The notes: generated by a model from the letters alone, not told the origin. A DNA stretch of 64,000 nucleotides from Oceanospirillum sp048264105 (GCA_048264105.1 JBLXDJ010000004.1:62001-126000), one strand, 5' to 3'. Shown: positions 16,258 through 24,893, counted from the first letter of the stretch. Made by a program: numbers and translations.

Positions 16258-17475
16258 TCAGATATTGGCTTCCGCTTTGATCTTCTGACGCCGTCTGCGC
16301 CATGAATAGCTGTGGCAGCAGATCGCCAGCATGGGAGCAGCCAGTATGCAGCTCATCAGCACCACCAAGCCCTGCTGCATCAGCCAGGGGGTGACCTGTG
16401 CCATCACGCCGCCGGTCAGCAGCTGAATAAAACCCATCAGGCCGGATGCGGTTCCCGCAGAACCCGTCGCGCAGGCAATCGCACCGGACTGGGCATTGGG
16501 CTGGCTGAAGCCCCGGCCAAAGGTCACCAGCGCCATCGGTAAAAATAGTGTGGTCAGGCTGAGCTTGCCTTCCAGTGCAAACAGCAACAGCAGGCCAGCG
16601 CCGAACAGCGAGAGGCTATTACCCAGCATCACCATACGGTCGATATTCAGCCATTTGGCCAGGCGGGTAGAGAGAAAACTGCCCGCCATAAAGGCGAGTG
16701 AAACGGTCAGAAACCAGCTGCCGAACTGGGCGGAGTTGCCCCCCAGCTGATCCACCACAATATAGGGCGAGCTGCCGACAAACATATAAAAAGCGGTGGC
16801 GATAAAGGTGGTGGAGAGGGCGTAACCAAGATATTCCGATGAGGTGAGTACGCTGCCGTACTGACCCAATACGCGACCTAAACGCAGGTTGTCGCTTTTT
16901 TGTTCGCAGGTTTCCGGCAGCCATTTAAAGGTGGCAGCCATAACGGTGCTGCCGATCACAATCGGCAGAACCAGTGTCGCATTCCAGCCGTACCAGAGGT
17001 TCAGAAAGCCCCCCAGTGTTGGCGCAATGGACTGGGCGATAGCGATTGCCATCACCATATAACCCATCTTTCCGGCGGCACCCTGTCGGCCATAAAGATC
17101 GACAATCACGGTGCGTGCCAGCGACATAGCGGTACTGCCGCCCAACGCCTGCAGCACACGACCGGCTACCAGAAAGGTAATATCCTGAGCAACCGCTGCC
17201 AGCGCACTGCCAATCACGTGCAGGGCAAGGCCCCAGAGCAGTACCGGACGACGGCCAAAAAAGTCGGCCAGAGGGCCGGAGATCAGCTGACCCACCGCCA
17301 GCATCAAAAGATAACTGGTGAAGGTCAGCTGGATGGTGTTGATATCAACACCCAGAGAGCGGGCAGCATCCGGCATCGCCGGCACGAACAGGTTCAGTGC
17401 CAGCGGGCTGGTCAGCGCCATGGCTGACAAGAGTGTCATCAGGGAGGATGACGGATGAATGGAGGCTGCTTTCAT
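16258..17475 (-). CDS. MFS transporter, Bcr/CflA-like drug exporter family
   Basis: 405 residues with twelve predicted membrane segments. The N-terminal half carries the MFS signature ISGPLADFFGRRPVLLWG, and LQALGGSTAMSLARTVIVD is typical of the Bcr/CflA branch. The position between hpaD copy 1 and the aldehyde dehydrogenase, all on the minus strand, suggests export or import of an aromatic compound or intermediate (inference). A related protein is encoded at 34833-36053. Confidence 0.8.
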   Translation of the reverse strand: MKAASIHPSSSLMTLLSAMALTSPLALNLFVPAMPDAARSLGVDINTIQLTFTSYLLMLAVGQLISGPLADFFGRRPVLLWGLALHVIGSALAAVAQDITFLVAGRVLQALGGSTAMSLARTVIVDLYGRQGAAGKMGYMVMAIAIAQSIAPTLGGFLNLWYGWNATLVLPIVIGSTVMAATFKWLPETCEQKSDNLRLGRVLGQYGSVLTSSEYLGYALSTTFIATAFYMFVGSSPYIVVDQLGGNSAQFGSWFLTVSLAFMAGSFLSTRLAKWLNIDRMVMLGNSLSLFGAGLLLLFALEGKLSLTTLFLPMALVTFGRGFSQPNAQSGAIACATGSAGTASGLMGFIQLLTGGVMAQVTPWLMQQGLVVLMSCILAAPMLAICCHSYSWRRRRQKIKAEANI

Positions 17476-17508
17476 TAAGGCTCTCTGTTGGGCTCGGTTT
17501 TAAACCGC

Positions 17509-18942
17509 TTAAGGGTTTGGATTACGCAGAACCATCAGGCGGATCTCGGTCATATCCTCGATGGCGTAGCGGATACCTTCACGCCCGATACCGGAGTCTT
17601 TCACGCCGCCGTAGGGCATGTGATCCACACGCCATGAGGGTACGTCACCGATCACAACACCACCCACTTCCAGCTCATCCCAGGCTTTCTGCGCTTTGTA
17701 GATATCCTTGGTGAAGATACCGGCCTGCAGGCCAAAGTCAGAGTTGTTCACCTCTTTAAGGGCGGCATCGTAGTTGCTGAACTTAGACAGAATCGCCACC
17801 GGGCCGAAGGCTTCCTGACAGCTGACATCCATCTCCGGGGAAACATTTTCCAGCAGGGTCGCTTCCAGCATAGCGCCGTCACAGTTACCACCGGCCAGCA
17901 CCTTAGCACCGCCAGCTTTCGCCGCTTCAACCCAACCGTGCAGACGGGCGGCTTCTTTCTCAGAGATCATAGGGCCGATAAAGGTGTTCTCATCCGCCGG
18001 ATCACCGTGTACCAGCTCGCCAACGGCCTTGATCAGGCGCTCGCGGGCTTCATCGTACAGGCTTTCGTGAACCATGATGCGCTGAACCGAGATGCAGCTC
18101 TGGCCGGACTGGTAGTAAGCGCCAAATACGATACGGGCAACGGCATCTTCAAGGTCGGTGCCTTCATCAACGATACAGGCCGCGTTGCCGCCCAGTTCCA
18201 GTACCACAGGCTTCTTACCGGCTTTGGCTTTCAGGTTCCAGCCAACCTCCGGAGAACCGGTAAAGCTCAGCAGCTTCAGGCGGTCATCGGTGGTGAATAG
18301 GTCTGCGCCATCGCGGTGACACGGCAGAATAGAGAAAGCACCTTTTGGCAGATCGGTTTCCGCCAGCACTTCACCGATGATCAGCGCGCCGATTGGCGTC
18401 AGGGAGGCAGGTTTCAGAATAAACGGGCAACCGGCCGCAATCGCAGGGGCAACCTTGTGTGCCGCCAGATTCAGCGGGAAGTTAAATGGCGAGATAAAGG
18501 AGCAAGGGCCGATCGGCACGCGCTTCCACTGGCCGCTGTAACCGTTAGCACGCGGGCTGATATCCATCGGGATCACTTCGCCGTAGATGCGGGTGGCTTC
18601 TTCCGCGGCGATTTTGAAGGTGTCGATCAGGCGGGTCACTTCGCCACGGGCATCTTTGATCGGCTTACCGGCTTCGATACACAGCGCCTGAGCCAGTTCT
18701 TCAAAGCGTTCCTGAAAACGCTTTACGCAATATTCCAGAATCTGCTGACGCTTAAAGGCGGGCATTTTACGCATCGCATCGCTGGCTTCATTAGCCGCTG
18801 CAATGGCGCGGTCAATGGCATCCACATCCGCCATCGCCACGCGGGTTGCGACCTCACCGGTGTACTTGTTGGTTACGGTCAGATCCTGATTGGGTGTCAC
18901 CGGCTCGTTGGCCAGATAGTAAGGGTAGCTTGCCTGTAGCAT
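17509..18942 (-). CDS. NAD(P)-dependent aldehyde dehydrogenase
   Basis: 477 residues of the ALDH superfamily. FISPFNFPLNLAAHKVAPAI and the LSFTGSPEVGW loop bind NAD(P); VLELGGNAACIVDEG contains the general base Glu; YYQSGQSCISVQR contains the catalytic Cys. The sequence falls near the lactaldehyde / phosphonoacetaldehyde / non-phosphorylating GAPDH branch. The HpaI aldolase of this pathway releases succinic semialdehyde, so oxidation of that compound to succinate is the most useful role here (inference). It is 33 bases upstream of the MFS gene in the same direction and probably shares its transcript. Confidence 0.8.
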   Translation of the reverse strand: MLQASYPYYLANEPVTPNQDLTVTNKYTGEVATRVAMADVDAIDRAIAAANEASDAMRKMPAFKRQQILEYCVKRFQERFEELAQALCIEAGKPIKDARGEVTRLIDTFKIAAEEATRIYGEVIPMDISPRANGYSGQWKRVPIGPCSFISPFNFPLNLAAHKVAPAIAAGCPFILKPASLTPIGALIIGEVLAETDLPKGAFSILPCHRDGADLFTTDDRLKLLSFTGSPEVGWNLKAKAGKKPVVLELGGNAACIVDEGTDLEDAVARIVFGAYYQSGQSCISVQRIMVHESLYDEARERLIKAVGELVHGDPADENTFIGPMISEKEAARLHGWVEAAKAGGAKVLAGGNCDGAMLEATLLENVSPEMDVSCQEAFGPVAILSKFSNYDAALKEVNNSDFGLQAGIFTKDIYKAQKAWDELEVGGVVIGDVPSWRVDHMPYGGVKDSGIGREGIRYAIEDMTEIRLMVLRNPNP

Positions 18943-19098
18943 TTGCTGGGCTCCGTAGTCGTCGTTTTGTTTTTCTGTTTTTTAGCGCTTTTAACGCTTT
19001 TTTTTATCGAATTTGAAATGGGGCGAGTGCGTTCTTCTTTTTACCGATTTGGTTGTTGCTGATTCAGTCGGCTTTTCAGGCTCTTATTCTGAATTGGC

Positions 19099-19584
19099 TC
19101 AGATGCCCAAAGCGGCTATGGCCGCTTCCGCACACTCAATATCCTGATGCACAGCGCCACCGGAGACTCCGACAGCACCTACGAGCAAACTCGAAGAGGT
19201 CAGGGAACCTGTGCTGTCGGAGTCATAACTTGTGTCGGATGAGGACGCTGCCGGAACATTCACCGGCAGACCGCCACCAAGCATGGTGAAACGATCCCGC
19301 TGACCAAGGGCTTGCTGAACCTTGGGCTGACTGGCGAGGCGTTCATCCCACTCATGGGTAGCGCGATTGAAACTGACGGCGGTGTAGGCCTTGTCTTCAG
19401 CGAGGCTTGCTGAAAGCAAAGGTGCGCCGTTCATACGAATACTGGCAAGGGTAATGCCCTGCGGGCCGACAACGGAGATGCAGATATTGATACCCAGTTG
19501 TTCCGCTTTCTGTTTCGCGGCCTGGAGCATGGTCAGAGCTGAGTCGGTGCTCAGCTCGTGCAGTGTTTGAAGCGAAAGAGTCAT
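19099..19584 (-). CDS. GlcG/HbpS-like protein (DUF336)
   Basis: 161 residues. The first part (ALTMLQAAKQKAEQLGINICISVVGPQGITLASIRMNGAPLLSASLAEDKAYTAVSF spread over residues 17-75) matches the GlcG/HbpS/PduO-C fold. A Ser-rich segment (NVPAASSSDTSYDSDSTGS) interrupts the C-terminal region. The family binds haem, cobalamin or small ligands in some members, but the role is generally unknown. Such genes often sit in aromatic catabolic clusters. The ATG 19584 leader contains short tandem repeats. Confidence 0.7.
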   Translation of the reverse strand: MTLSLQTLHELSTDSALTMLQAAKQKAEQLGINICISVVGPQGITLASIRMNGAPLLSASLAEDKAYTAVSFNRATHEWDERLASQPKVQQALGQRDRFTMLGGGLPVNVPAASSSDTSYDSDSTGSLTSSSLLVGAVGVSGGAVHQDIECAEAAIAALGI

Positions 19585-19610
19585 GCTGTTGATCTCGTTA
19601 TCGTTGTTAG

Positions 19611-19658
19611 TGCTTTGTCGTTATCAGTGCTTTGTTGTTATCAGTGCTTTGTTATTGG
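19611..19658. repeat. 17-bp tandem repeats upstream of the GlcG-like gene
   Basis: TGCTTTGTCGTTATCAG at 19611-19627 is followed by TGCTTTGTTGTTATCAG (19628-19644) and a partial copy to 19658. It lies in the 303-base gap 19585-19887, directly upstream of the minus-strand start codon. Confidence 0.75.
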
Positions 19659-19887
19659 CTTTATTCAGAGCTTTGGGGTTGTTCTGCTACCGGCCGGTAA
19701 TGGTTACCTTAGCCCATTGGATAGCTTTTCTTTGTTCTTTCTTCTTTCTTCGGTTGCTCAGATGGTTGCAGTAAATCGGAGCAGGTTGCCTTGTCGCTCA
19801 AGGCGTTTTGCCTGATCACCCTTCTTTGAGGATGTTTTGCTTCAGGGCTTTGTCTCAGATCTTGGTTCAGGTCTGAGATCTGCTCAG

Positions 19888-20739
19888 TTACAGGTGGAAC
19901 TGAACATTGGTCTGGCCGGTGCCGGAGCTTTCAAAGTATGGCGTCAGCACTTCGGCTTTGCCGTCGTACTTATCCCAACCCAGTGCGCCAAACAGCATCG
20001 CGGTGTCGTGCATACCCCCTTCACCGGCGCACTGCAGTGCGTAATCCGGCAGCATTTTCAGGAAGGTGCCATATTCGCCCTGTGCCCACAGATCCATCAC
20101 CCGCAGATCCACCTGTTTGTTAAACTCTTTCGAGATAGTGAAGGTGCCGTTGTTGGCAGCGTACAGCTCGTTTTCCCAGATTTTGTGAGACAGAGAACCG
20201 GATGCCAGCAGCATCACTTTGCTGTCGCTTTCACGGATCGCTTCAGCAATCGCTTCGCCCAGCTTGCGGGAATCGTTCAGGTTATGAACCGTGCACCATG
20301 CGGCGATGGACACCACTTTGAACTCACCTTCAGGGTCCATAAAGTGCAGAGGAACCAGAGTGCCGTATTCCAGATCCAGAGTCGGCACCTGATGGGACAG
20401 GGTGTGAACGCCTTTTTCGGTGGCGCGTGCAGCAATAGCATCACCCAGATCAGGGTTGCCCGGATGCTTGTATTCCATATTCTGGATGAAGTGCGGGAAC
20501 TCGTGACTGGTATAAACCCCTTCAAACAGCTCGTTGCTGTTAACGTGGAAACCGGCATTCACCAGCCAGTGGGTATCCAGTACGACAACGGTATCGACAC
20601 CGGCGGCGCGGGCACGACGACCCAACTCACGGTGGCCTTCAATAGCAGGCTCGCGACAACCTTCCAGAGCACCGGGCTGTTGGGAAAGCAGCATGGTCGG
20701 TACGTGCGTCACCTTAGCGGCAATAGTAATTTCACCCAT
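19888..20739 (-). CDS. hpaD: 3,4-Dihydroxyphenylacetate 2,3-dioxygenase paralogue 2 (LigB-type extradiol)
   Basis: A class III extradiol dioxygenase of 283 residues, the length of E. coli HpaD. Motifs are THVPTMLL, VVLDTHWLVNAGFHVN, LASGSLSHKI and AGEGGMHDTAMLFGALGW. It should cleave homoprotocatechuate at the 2,3 position. ATG 20739 is preferred (AAGG eight bases upstream) over the GTG at 20748, which overlaps that site. Three copies of the proposed HpaR palindrome lie within 200 bases upstream, so this copy rather than copy 1 is likely the inducible enzyme of the pathway. Confidence 0.87.
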   Translation of the reverse strand: MGEITIAAKVTHVPTMLLSQQPGALEGCREPAIEGHRELGRRARAAGVDTVVVLDTHWLVNAGFHVNSNELFEGVYTSHEFPHFIQNMEYKHPGNPDLGDAIAARATEKGVHTLSHQVPTLDLEYGTLVPLHFMDPEGEFKVVSIAAWCTVHNLNDSRKLGEAIAEAIRESDSKVMLLASGSLSHKIWENELYAANNGTFTISKEFNKQVDLRVMDLWAQGEYGTFLKMLPDYALQCAGEGGMHDTAMLFGALGWDKYDGKAEVLTPYFESSGTGQTNVQFHL

Positions 20740-20845
20740 CTTCTTCACCTTTTCTTGTTCTAAGTGGTTTTAGTGGCAGAGCCTGTGACCATTGCCCGAA
20801 TAGGGGCGGTCGCTCTGACCGATCATTTTGCCGGCCCCTGAACCG

Positions 20846-20933
20846 TTAACATGTCAAGCTGTCACCGTGGCGCTTTCTCTGAGCGAAACGGATAAAGTTA
20901 ATATGTTAAGTAAAAATATAGATAACATGTTAA
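20846..20933. promoter_or_regulatory. Three candidate HpaR operators upstream of hpaD copy 2
   Basis: TTAACATGTCAA (20846-20857), TTAATATGTTAA (20898-20909) and ATAACATGTTAA (20922-20933). The last two are 24 bases apart. The same 12-mer palindrome occurs upstream of hpaR and in the hpaG/hpaE region. Assignment to HpaR is inferred from this distribution. Confidence 0.65.
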
Positions 20934-21054
20934 CTATTGTCAACGCAGGATGCGGGCTTTAGGGCTGTTTTCTATTGAGTCAGGTCAGGGTTTGGTTGAG
21001 GCTTTTGCACAGGCAGCTCCACAGGAACTGCCTTCAGGTGCGTTTTGGCCGGAA

Positions 21055-21576
21055 TCAGGGTTCGAGGCTGATAATCTCGCTCAGCAGTTCATTCAGCTGC
21101 TGCAGTTTTTCCTGAGACAGTTGGCTGGTCAGGTGGGCATAGCGGCCTTCCAGGCGGGGGCTGAGTTCTCTGAACAGCTCTTTGGCCTGATCGGTCAGGC
21201 TGATCAGAACCCGGCGCTGATCCTCGGTGGATTTGCGGCGCTTCAGGTGACCCTGACTTTCCAGCCGGTTGATGATACCGGTGAGGCTGGGGCTGAGTAT
21301 GCAGCACAGCTCCGCCAGCTGCTTGGATTCCAGCTCTTCATATTCATTCAGGGCGCGGATCACCCGCCACTGTTGTTCCGTCAGTCCTGCTTCCTGAAGA
21401 ATCGGGCGAAAGAAGGACATGGTCGTTTCGCGGGCTTTCAGTAATTTCAGCGGGATAGAGTCGTTAAACTTACGCATCTGATCAAATTTCCGTTGCAGGC
21501 TTTTAGCCTGATCAGCCTCGTGCTCCTGAGTTTGGGCAGCTGTGGCTGTATCGTATTTTTTGGGCTCAGCGAACAC
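21055..21576 (-). CDS. hpaR: MarR-family repressor of homoprotocatechuate catabolism, HpaR
   Basis: A winged-helix repressor; in E. coli HpaR/HpcR controls the meta-cleavage operon and responds to HPA-type compounds. FFRPILQEAGLTEQQWRVIRAL, the recognition region ESKQLAELCCILSPSLTGIINRL and the wing segment KRRKSTEDQRRVLISLT are HpaR-like. The GTG start at 21576 is chosen because GGAGG lies six bases upstream; it overlaps the stop of the membrane protein gene at 21566 by eleven bases. The two genes are therefore translationally coupled. A longer frame from 21612 would overlap more. A palindromic site before the upstream gene suggests autoregulation. Confidence 0.85.
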   Translation of the reverse strand: MFAEPKKYDTATAAQTQEHEADQAKSLQRKFDQMRKFNDSIPLKLLKARETTMSFFRPILQEAGLTEQQWRVIRALNEYEELESKQLAELCCILSPSLTGIINRLESQGHLKRRKSTEDQRRVLISLTDQAKELFRELSPRLEGRYAHLTSQLSQEKLQQLNELLSEIISLEP

Positions 21577-22888
21577 CGTTGGCCTCCATGATAAAGAGGA
21601 TTCCGGTCGCAAAGAGCAGCATGATTATGGAGTAGGGCATATTGTCCCGAAGCATGGCTCGATTGGGAACCTTAAATTGATTATGAATGATGATATTTAC
21701 GCCGCTGAACAGTGAGCCGGACATCGCCAGGGATACGCCCATCATGTAGGCGATGGCCATCAGGTGAGGTGTCACCGTGTTGTGGGTCATCAGACCGGCA
21801 AAAATAGCCACCAGTGCAAACTGGTGAATGCCCAGACTTGAGATAACAAAGATCAGCAGCATGACGCTGGCCGCAACCAGTGCATTGGTATCGCCAAAGG
21901 GCGAGTGAATCAGACCGGCCGCGATACAGGCTTTAACCCCTGCTGCCAGAAAACCCGCCGCCAGAAACAGAGAGATCTCTGGTCGGGTATTGGGCAGCTG
22001 CTCGCGGATATGCGTCTGTACTTTCTGAGTGGTCTCACCGGCACCTTTCAGCACCAGAAGCCAGATCAGTGGGATGGCCACGGCCACGGTGGAGATCACC
22101 ACCAGCATCGGCAGATCCGGCAGTAGCTGATGAACCAGCAGTAAAGTGGTGATCAGCAGCACCGGCAACGCCAGCGACGATAAGGTGATGGGATAACCCT
22201 GATAGGTGGTCAGCTCATCATCGTTACGCAAGCGGGCTTCCGCCAAGGTCAGCAGAAAACCAAAGGCAACAATCGTCAGCGCCCAGGGGTAAACCTTGCC
22301 CATCTCAACGCCGGGCACCAGTTCCAGAATCAGCGGAATCATACTGAGAAACGGTGACCAGAAGATCGCCAGAGAAAAGCCACGGGTCAGCAGCCTGTAG
22401 GAGAGCGGGTTCAGCTGAGCGCCGTTGCTTTGGGTCTTGCGAACCTGATCACCAAACAGAAAAAGAGAGGAGAAGTTGGCGACAGATGAGAAAAGGTGCA
22501 TGCCGCCGAAGGTGGCCGCAAAGCTCTTAAAACCGGTGTTCTTGCCTCCGGCATGTACTTTGGTTGCCAGCCGGATAAAGCTGACGGCGGTGAGCAGCAT
22601 CGCCAGTTTAATGTGCTCATCCAACAGGGACATCAGGTTCAGTTCGCCGGTTTCCCACCATGCCCAGAGTCCAAACCCGGCTCCTGCCGCCATTAATGCT
22701 GTTACCGGCCTGCGTTGCTTGCGGGTCATGCGGGTAAATTCAATCGCGATAAATGACCACACCAGTACTGTTGCCGCATCACGGGTATCCGCCAGCTGCA
22801 GCGTATCCACCAGCGTCAGCGCCCAGGTCAGCACCAGCAGAATACCGGTAGGCAATGGTTTGTTAAGGGTGGTGGTTGCCGTGGTCAA
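21566..22888 (-). CDS. Polytopic membrane protein of unassigned family, co-transcribed with hpaR
   Basis: 440 residues with about eleven hydrophobic segments. Segments such as VSFIRLATKVHAGGKNTGF, FGGMHLFSSVANFSSLFLFGDQVRK and ISSLGIHQFALVAIFAGLMTHN, with MSGSLFSGVNIIIHNQF near the end, suggest a transporter of the ion-transporter superfamily. I cannot name the family. Coupling to hpaR implies a role in HPA uptake, efflux or signalling (inference). Translation appears to begin at a TTG (22888) with a weak GAGA site; the nearest in-frame ATG lies more than 50 codons inside. A palindromic candidate operator sits 12 bases upstream of the start. Confidence 0.65.
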   Translation of the reverse strand: MTTATTTLNKPLPTGILLVLTWALTLVDTLQLADTRDAATVLVWSFIAIEFTRMTRKQRRPVTALMAAGAGFGLWAWWETGELNLMSLLDEHIKLAMLLTAVSFIRLATKVHAGGKNTGFKSFAATFGGMHLFSSVANFSSLFLFGDQVRKTQSNGAQLNPLSYRLLTRGFSLAIFWSPFLSMIPLILELVPGVEMGKVYPWALTIVAFGFLLTLAEARLRNDDELTTYQGYPITLSSLALPVLLITTLLLVHQLLPDLPMLVVISTVAVAIPLIWLLVLKGAGETTQKVQTHIREQLPNTRPEISLFLAAGFLAAGVKACIAAGLIHSPFGDTNALVAASVMLLIFVISSLGIHQFALVAIFAGLMTHNTVTPHLMAIAYMMGVSLAMSGSLFSGVNIIIHNQFKVPNRAMLRDNMPYSIIMLLFATGILFIMEANGVR

Positions 22889-22900
22889 ATCAAAATCTCG

Positions 22901-22912
22901 TTAACATATTAA
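22901..22912. promoter_or_regulatory. Candidate HpaR operator before the membrane protein/hpaR operon
   Basis: TTAACATATTAA, one base from the TTAATATGTTAA type at each half. It lies 12 bases before the TTG start, so binding would block initiation or the start of elongation. Confidence 0.6.
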
Positions 22913-23013
22913 GTATTTGGTAAGTCTAACCGATTTTTTGGGGAATGTAAGGGGACAATCTAAGCAAATGGCTTATCCTTGAGGACAGATGCTGCAGGAT
23001 GGAGGCTGCTCAG

Positions 23014-23631
23014 ATGAAGTACAGGATAGGATCGTCAGAGGGGGATTTGGAGTCTGAAGCTACGGCTGTGCTAAAGAATCGTCTCGGTATCACGGATATT
23101 GATGAGATTAATCTAGTTGAAGAGGAGATGCTTCATAAGCTTTATGAGTCGATTTTTGAGCCTGAATTTCGGCTTCAAGCACTGTCCGTTGCTGATATAC
23201 GCAGATGGCATTATCAGTGGCTTAATCCCATTTATGACTGGGGTGGCGAGCTTAGGTCGGTGAATATGTCCAAGGGCGGTTTTCTGTTTGCCGGGGCAAA
23301 ATACATCCCTGCATTGCTTGATGATTTTGAAATGGACTTTCTCAGTCAGTTCGGCAATTTGATGAAATTGAATGAAGACGAATTGGTCGGGTTACTGGCG
23401 AGAAGTCATGTTGAATTTATTCTTCTGCACCCTTTCAGAGAAGGGAATGGTCGGATATCGAGATTGCTGATGGATGTAATGGCAACTCAGGCAGGGTTTA
23501 GCGCCCTGGATTATTCAGTTTGGGATCAGCATAAAGACTTTTATTTTAAGTCGATACAGGCTGGTGTCGCCGGAGACTATCAATATATCGAGCGGCTTGT
23601 AGGGGATGTGCTCGATAAAGCCAAGCTTTAA
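23014..23631 (+). CDS. Fic-domain protein (putative AMP transferase), class I type
   Basis: 205 residues with the full Fic core HPFREGNGRISR (catalytic His and anion-binding loop) near residues 145-156 and the upstream flap YDWGGELRSVNMSKGGFLFAGAKYI. Fic enzymes transfer AMP or related groups to target proteins. I see no S/T-x-x-x-E-G/N inhibitory helix inside this protein, as expected for class I Fic proteins regulated by a separate small antitoxin. ATG 23014 follows GGAGG eight bases upstream; an ATG at 22999 is also in frame. A small convergent gene overlaps its stop codon. It interrupts the hpa region between hpaR and hpaA. Confidence 0.85.
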   Translation: MKYRIGSSEGDLESEATAVLKNRLGITDIDEINLVEEEMLHKLYESIFEPEFRLQALSVADIRRWHYQWLNPIYDWGGELRSVNMSKGGFLFAGAKYIPALLDDFEMDFLSQFGNLMKLNEDELVGLLARSHVEFILLHPFREGNGRISRLLMDVMATQAGFSALDYSVWDQHKDFYFKSIQAGVAGDYQYIERLVGDVLDKAKL

Positions 23632-23789
23632 CGAGCCAGCTGAAGATCACTAAAACGGCTTTTCTTATTTCGCAGCCTGTTTTCGATCTGAGTGATCGAT
23701 TCATTCGTTTCAATAGCGCTGGAACTGGCAACTGCTCTTAGTATGCGCTCTTTACTGACCACTCGTGTCGGTGTTCTCTGTTTCATCAT
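23628..23789 (-). CDS. 53-residue candidate Fic antitoxin, convergent with the Fic gene
   Basis: A frame of 53 residues starting at tandem ATGs (23789, 23786) with GGAG four or seven bases upstream. It reads MMKQRTPTRVVSKERILRAV, then ASSSAIETNESITQIENRL. SSAIE is followed by TN, close to the S/T-x-x-x-E-G/N inhibitory motif of VbhA/FicA-type antitoxins, and the flanking helix pattern also fits. Its stop overlaps the fic stop by four bases, tail to tail, instead of the usual upstream operon position. The antitoxin role is inference; that the frame is translated is better supported. Confidence 0.55.
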   Translation of the reverse strand: MMKQRTPTRVVSKERILRAVASSSAIETNESITQIENRLRNKKSRFSDLQLAR

Positions 23790-23821
23790 ATATCTCCGTC
23801 AACTCACTTAAGTATAACAGT

Positions 23822-24739
23822 CTAATGGTTTTTTGACTCGCTTTGCAGCCGGAAGTCCTTGGGTGTCAGGCCGGTTTGCTTGCGGAAGAAACGGGAGAAG
23901 TAGGAGGGGTCGGTAAAGCCCAGCTCAAAGCCGATATCGTTGATGCTGAGGTTGGAGTAACGCAGCATGCGTTTGCTCTCCTGCAGGACGCGCTCATGAA
24001 TCAGTTTTTTCGGCGGGCAGTTGGCGACCCGCTGGCAGATATGATTCAGGCGGCTTTCGGATACGCCGATGGTGGAGCAGTACTTGCTCAGCGGCCAGCG
24101 GTTACGGAACTCTTTCTCCAGCAGCTCGGAGAAGCGGCGGAACTGGCGCAGTTCTTCACTGGCAACGGTCTGGGTCTCGGTCTTCTCCGGCGCAAGGCGC
24201 ATCATCTGTAACAGCAGCAGGCGCACGATGCTTTCCAATGCGAAGTTTTTGTCGCTGTGTTCGTCCTGCCACTCATCCTGCAGGGCTTCAAAGCTGTGTT
24301 CCAGCCGATGCCAGAGTTTCAGCTGTTCTTCACTGAGCAGGCGCTTTTCAATACAGATGGGGCGGATATGTTCGCTGTCCAGCTGATTGTTCTGGCTGTC
24401 GCTGAGCAGATACCAGATCAGTGACTGATGCACGGTCAGTACGTAACCGGTGATGCCTGGTTGGGTCATAAATGAGTGGGGAATAGCAGGTGGCGTCAGA
24501 AAGACGCAGGCACCTTCGCAGTTGTAAACCGCTTCGTCGATATAGAAGTGGCTTTTGCCGCCATGGATAAAGTGGATCTGCAGAAACTGGGCGTGCAGAT
24601 GCACCGGCATATCACGACCGAAGAAATCCGCCATGCGCCCCAGCACATCAAAGTGGATAGAGGCTTCAGCGAAATGCTGGTCGTAATCCTGACCGATAAC
24701 AATGTTGGGGATCCACTCGTCGTTATGGTTTACCGGCAT
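23822..24739 (-). CDS. hpaA: AraC-family activator of HPA catabolism, HpaA
   Basis: 305 residues. Residues ~15-150 form the HpaA-type cupin sensor (IVIGQDYDQHFAEASIHFDVLGRMADFFGRDMPVHLHAQF across its start). Residues ~205-300 hold two helix-turn-helix motifs (WPLSKYCSTIGVSESRLNHICQ and LSINDIGFELGFTDPSYFSRFFRKQ). In E. coli HpaA activates the hydroxylase genes in response to HPA. Here it lies just upstream of the hpaI-hpaH-hpaG operon end, in the same direction, separated by a strong terminator. Confidence 0.87.
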   Translation of the reverse strand: MPVNHNDEWIPNIVIGQDYDQHFAEASIHFDVLGRMADFFGRDMPVHLHAQFLQIHFIHGGKSHFYIDEAVYNCEGACVFLTPPAIPHSFMTQPGITGYVLTVHQSLIWYLLSDSQNNQLDSEHIRPICIEKRLLSEEQLKLWHRLEHSFEALQDEWQDEHSDKNFALESIVRLLLLQMMRLAPEKTETQTVASEELRQFRRFSELLEKEFRNRWPLSKYCSTIGVSESRLNHICQRVANCPPKKLIHERVLQESKRMLRYSNLSINDIGFELGFTDPSYFSRFFRKQTGLTPKDFRLQSESKNH

Positions 24740-24812
24740 GGGGCTTCAATCTGCTGACAAATCGTGGGTGGTATCAGACAAGCATAACCCAGCCCGTCCG
24801 CTGCGGTGAAAA

Positions 24813-24853
24813 AACACCCGACCTTTTTCGAGGTGAAGAAAAGGCCGGGTGTA
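24813..24853 (-). terminator. Terminator after hpaI
   Basis: Read on the minus strand, ACACCCGGCCTTTT pairs with AAAAGGTCGGGTGT (one mismatch) and is followed by six T. It ends the hpaG1-G2-H-I operon. Confidence 0.8.
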
Positions 24854-24893
24854 ACAAAGGAGGCATTCAGCGTTATGGGTTAACGCTTCAGGA

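Noticed and set aside
19837..20763. 308-codon plus-strand frame opposite hpaD copy 2
   Set aside because: Shadow of a conserved dioxygenase; no motif of its own.
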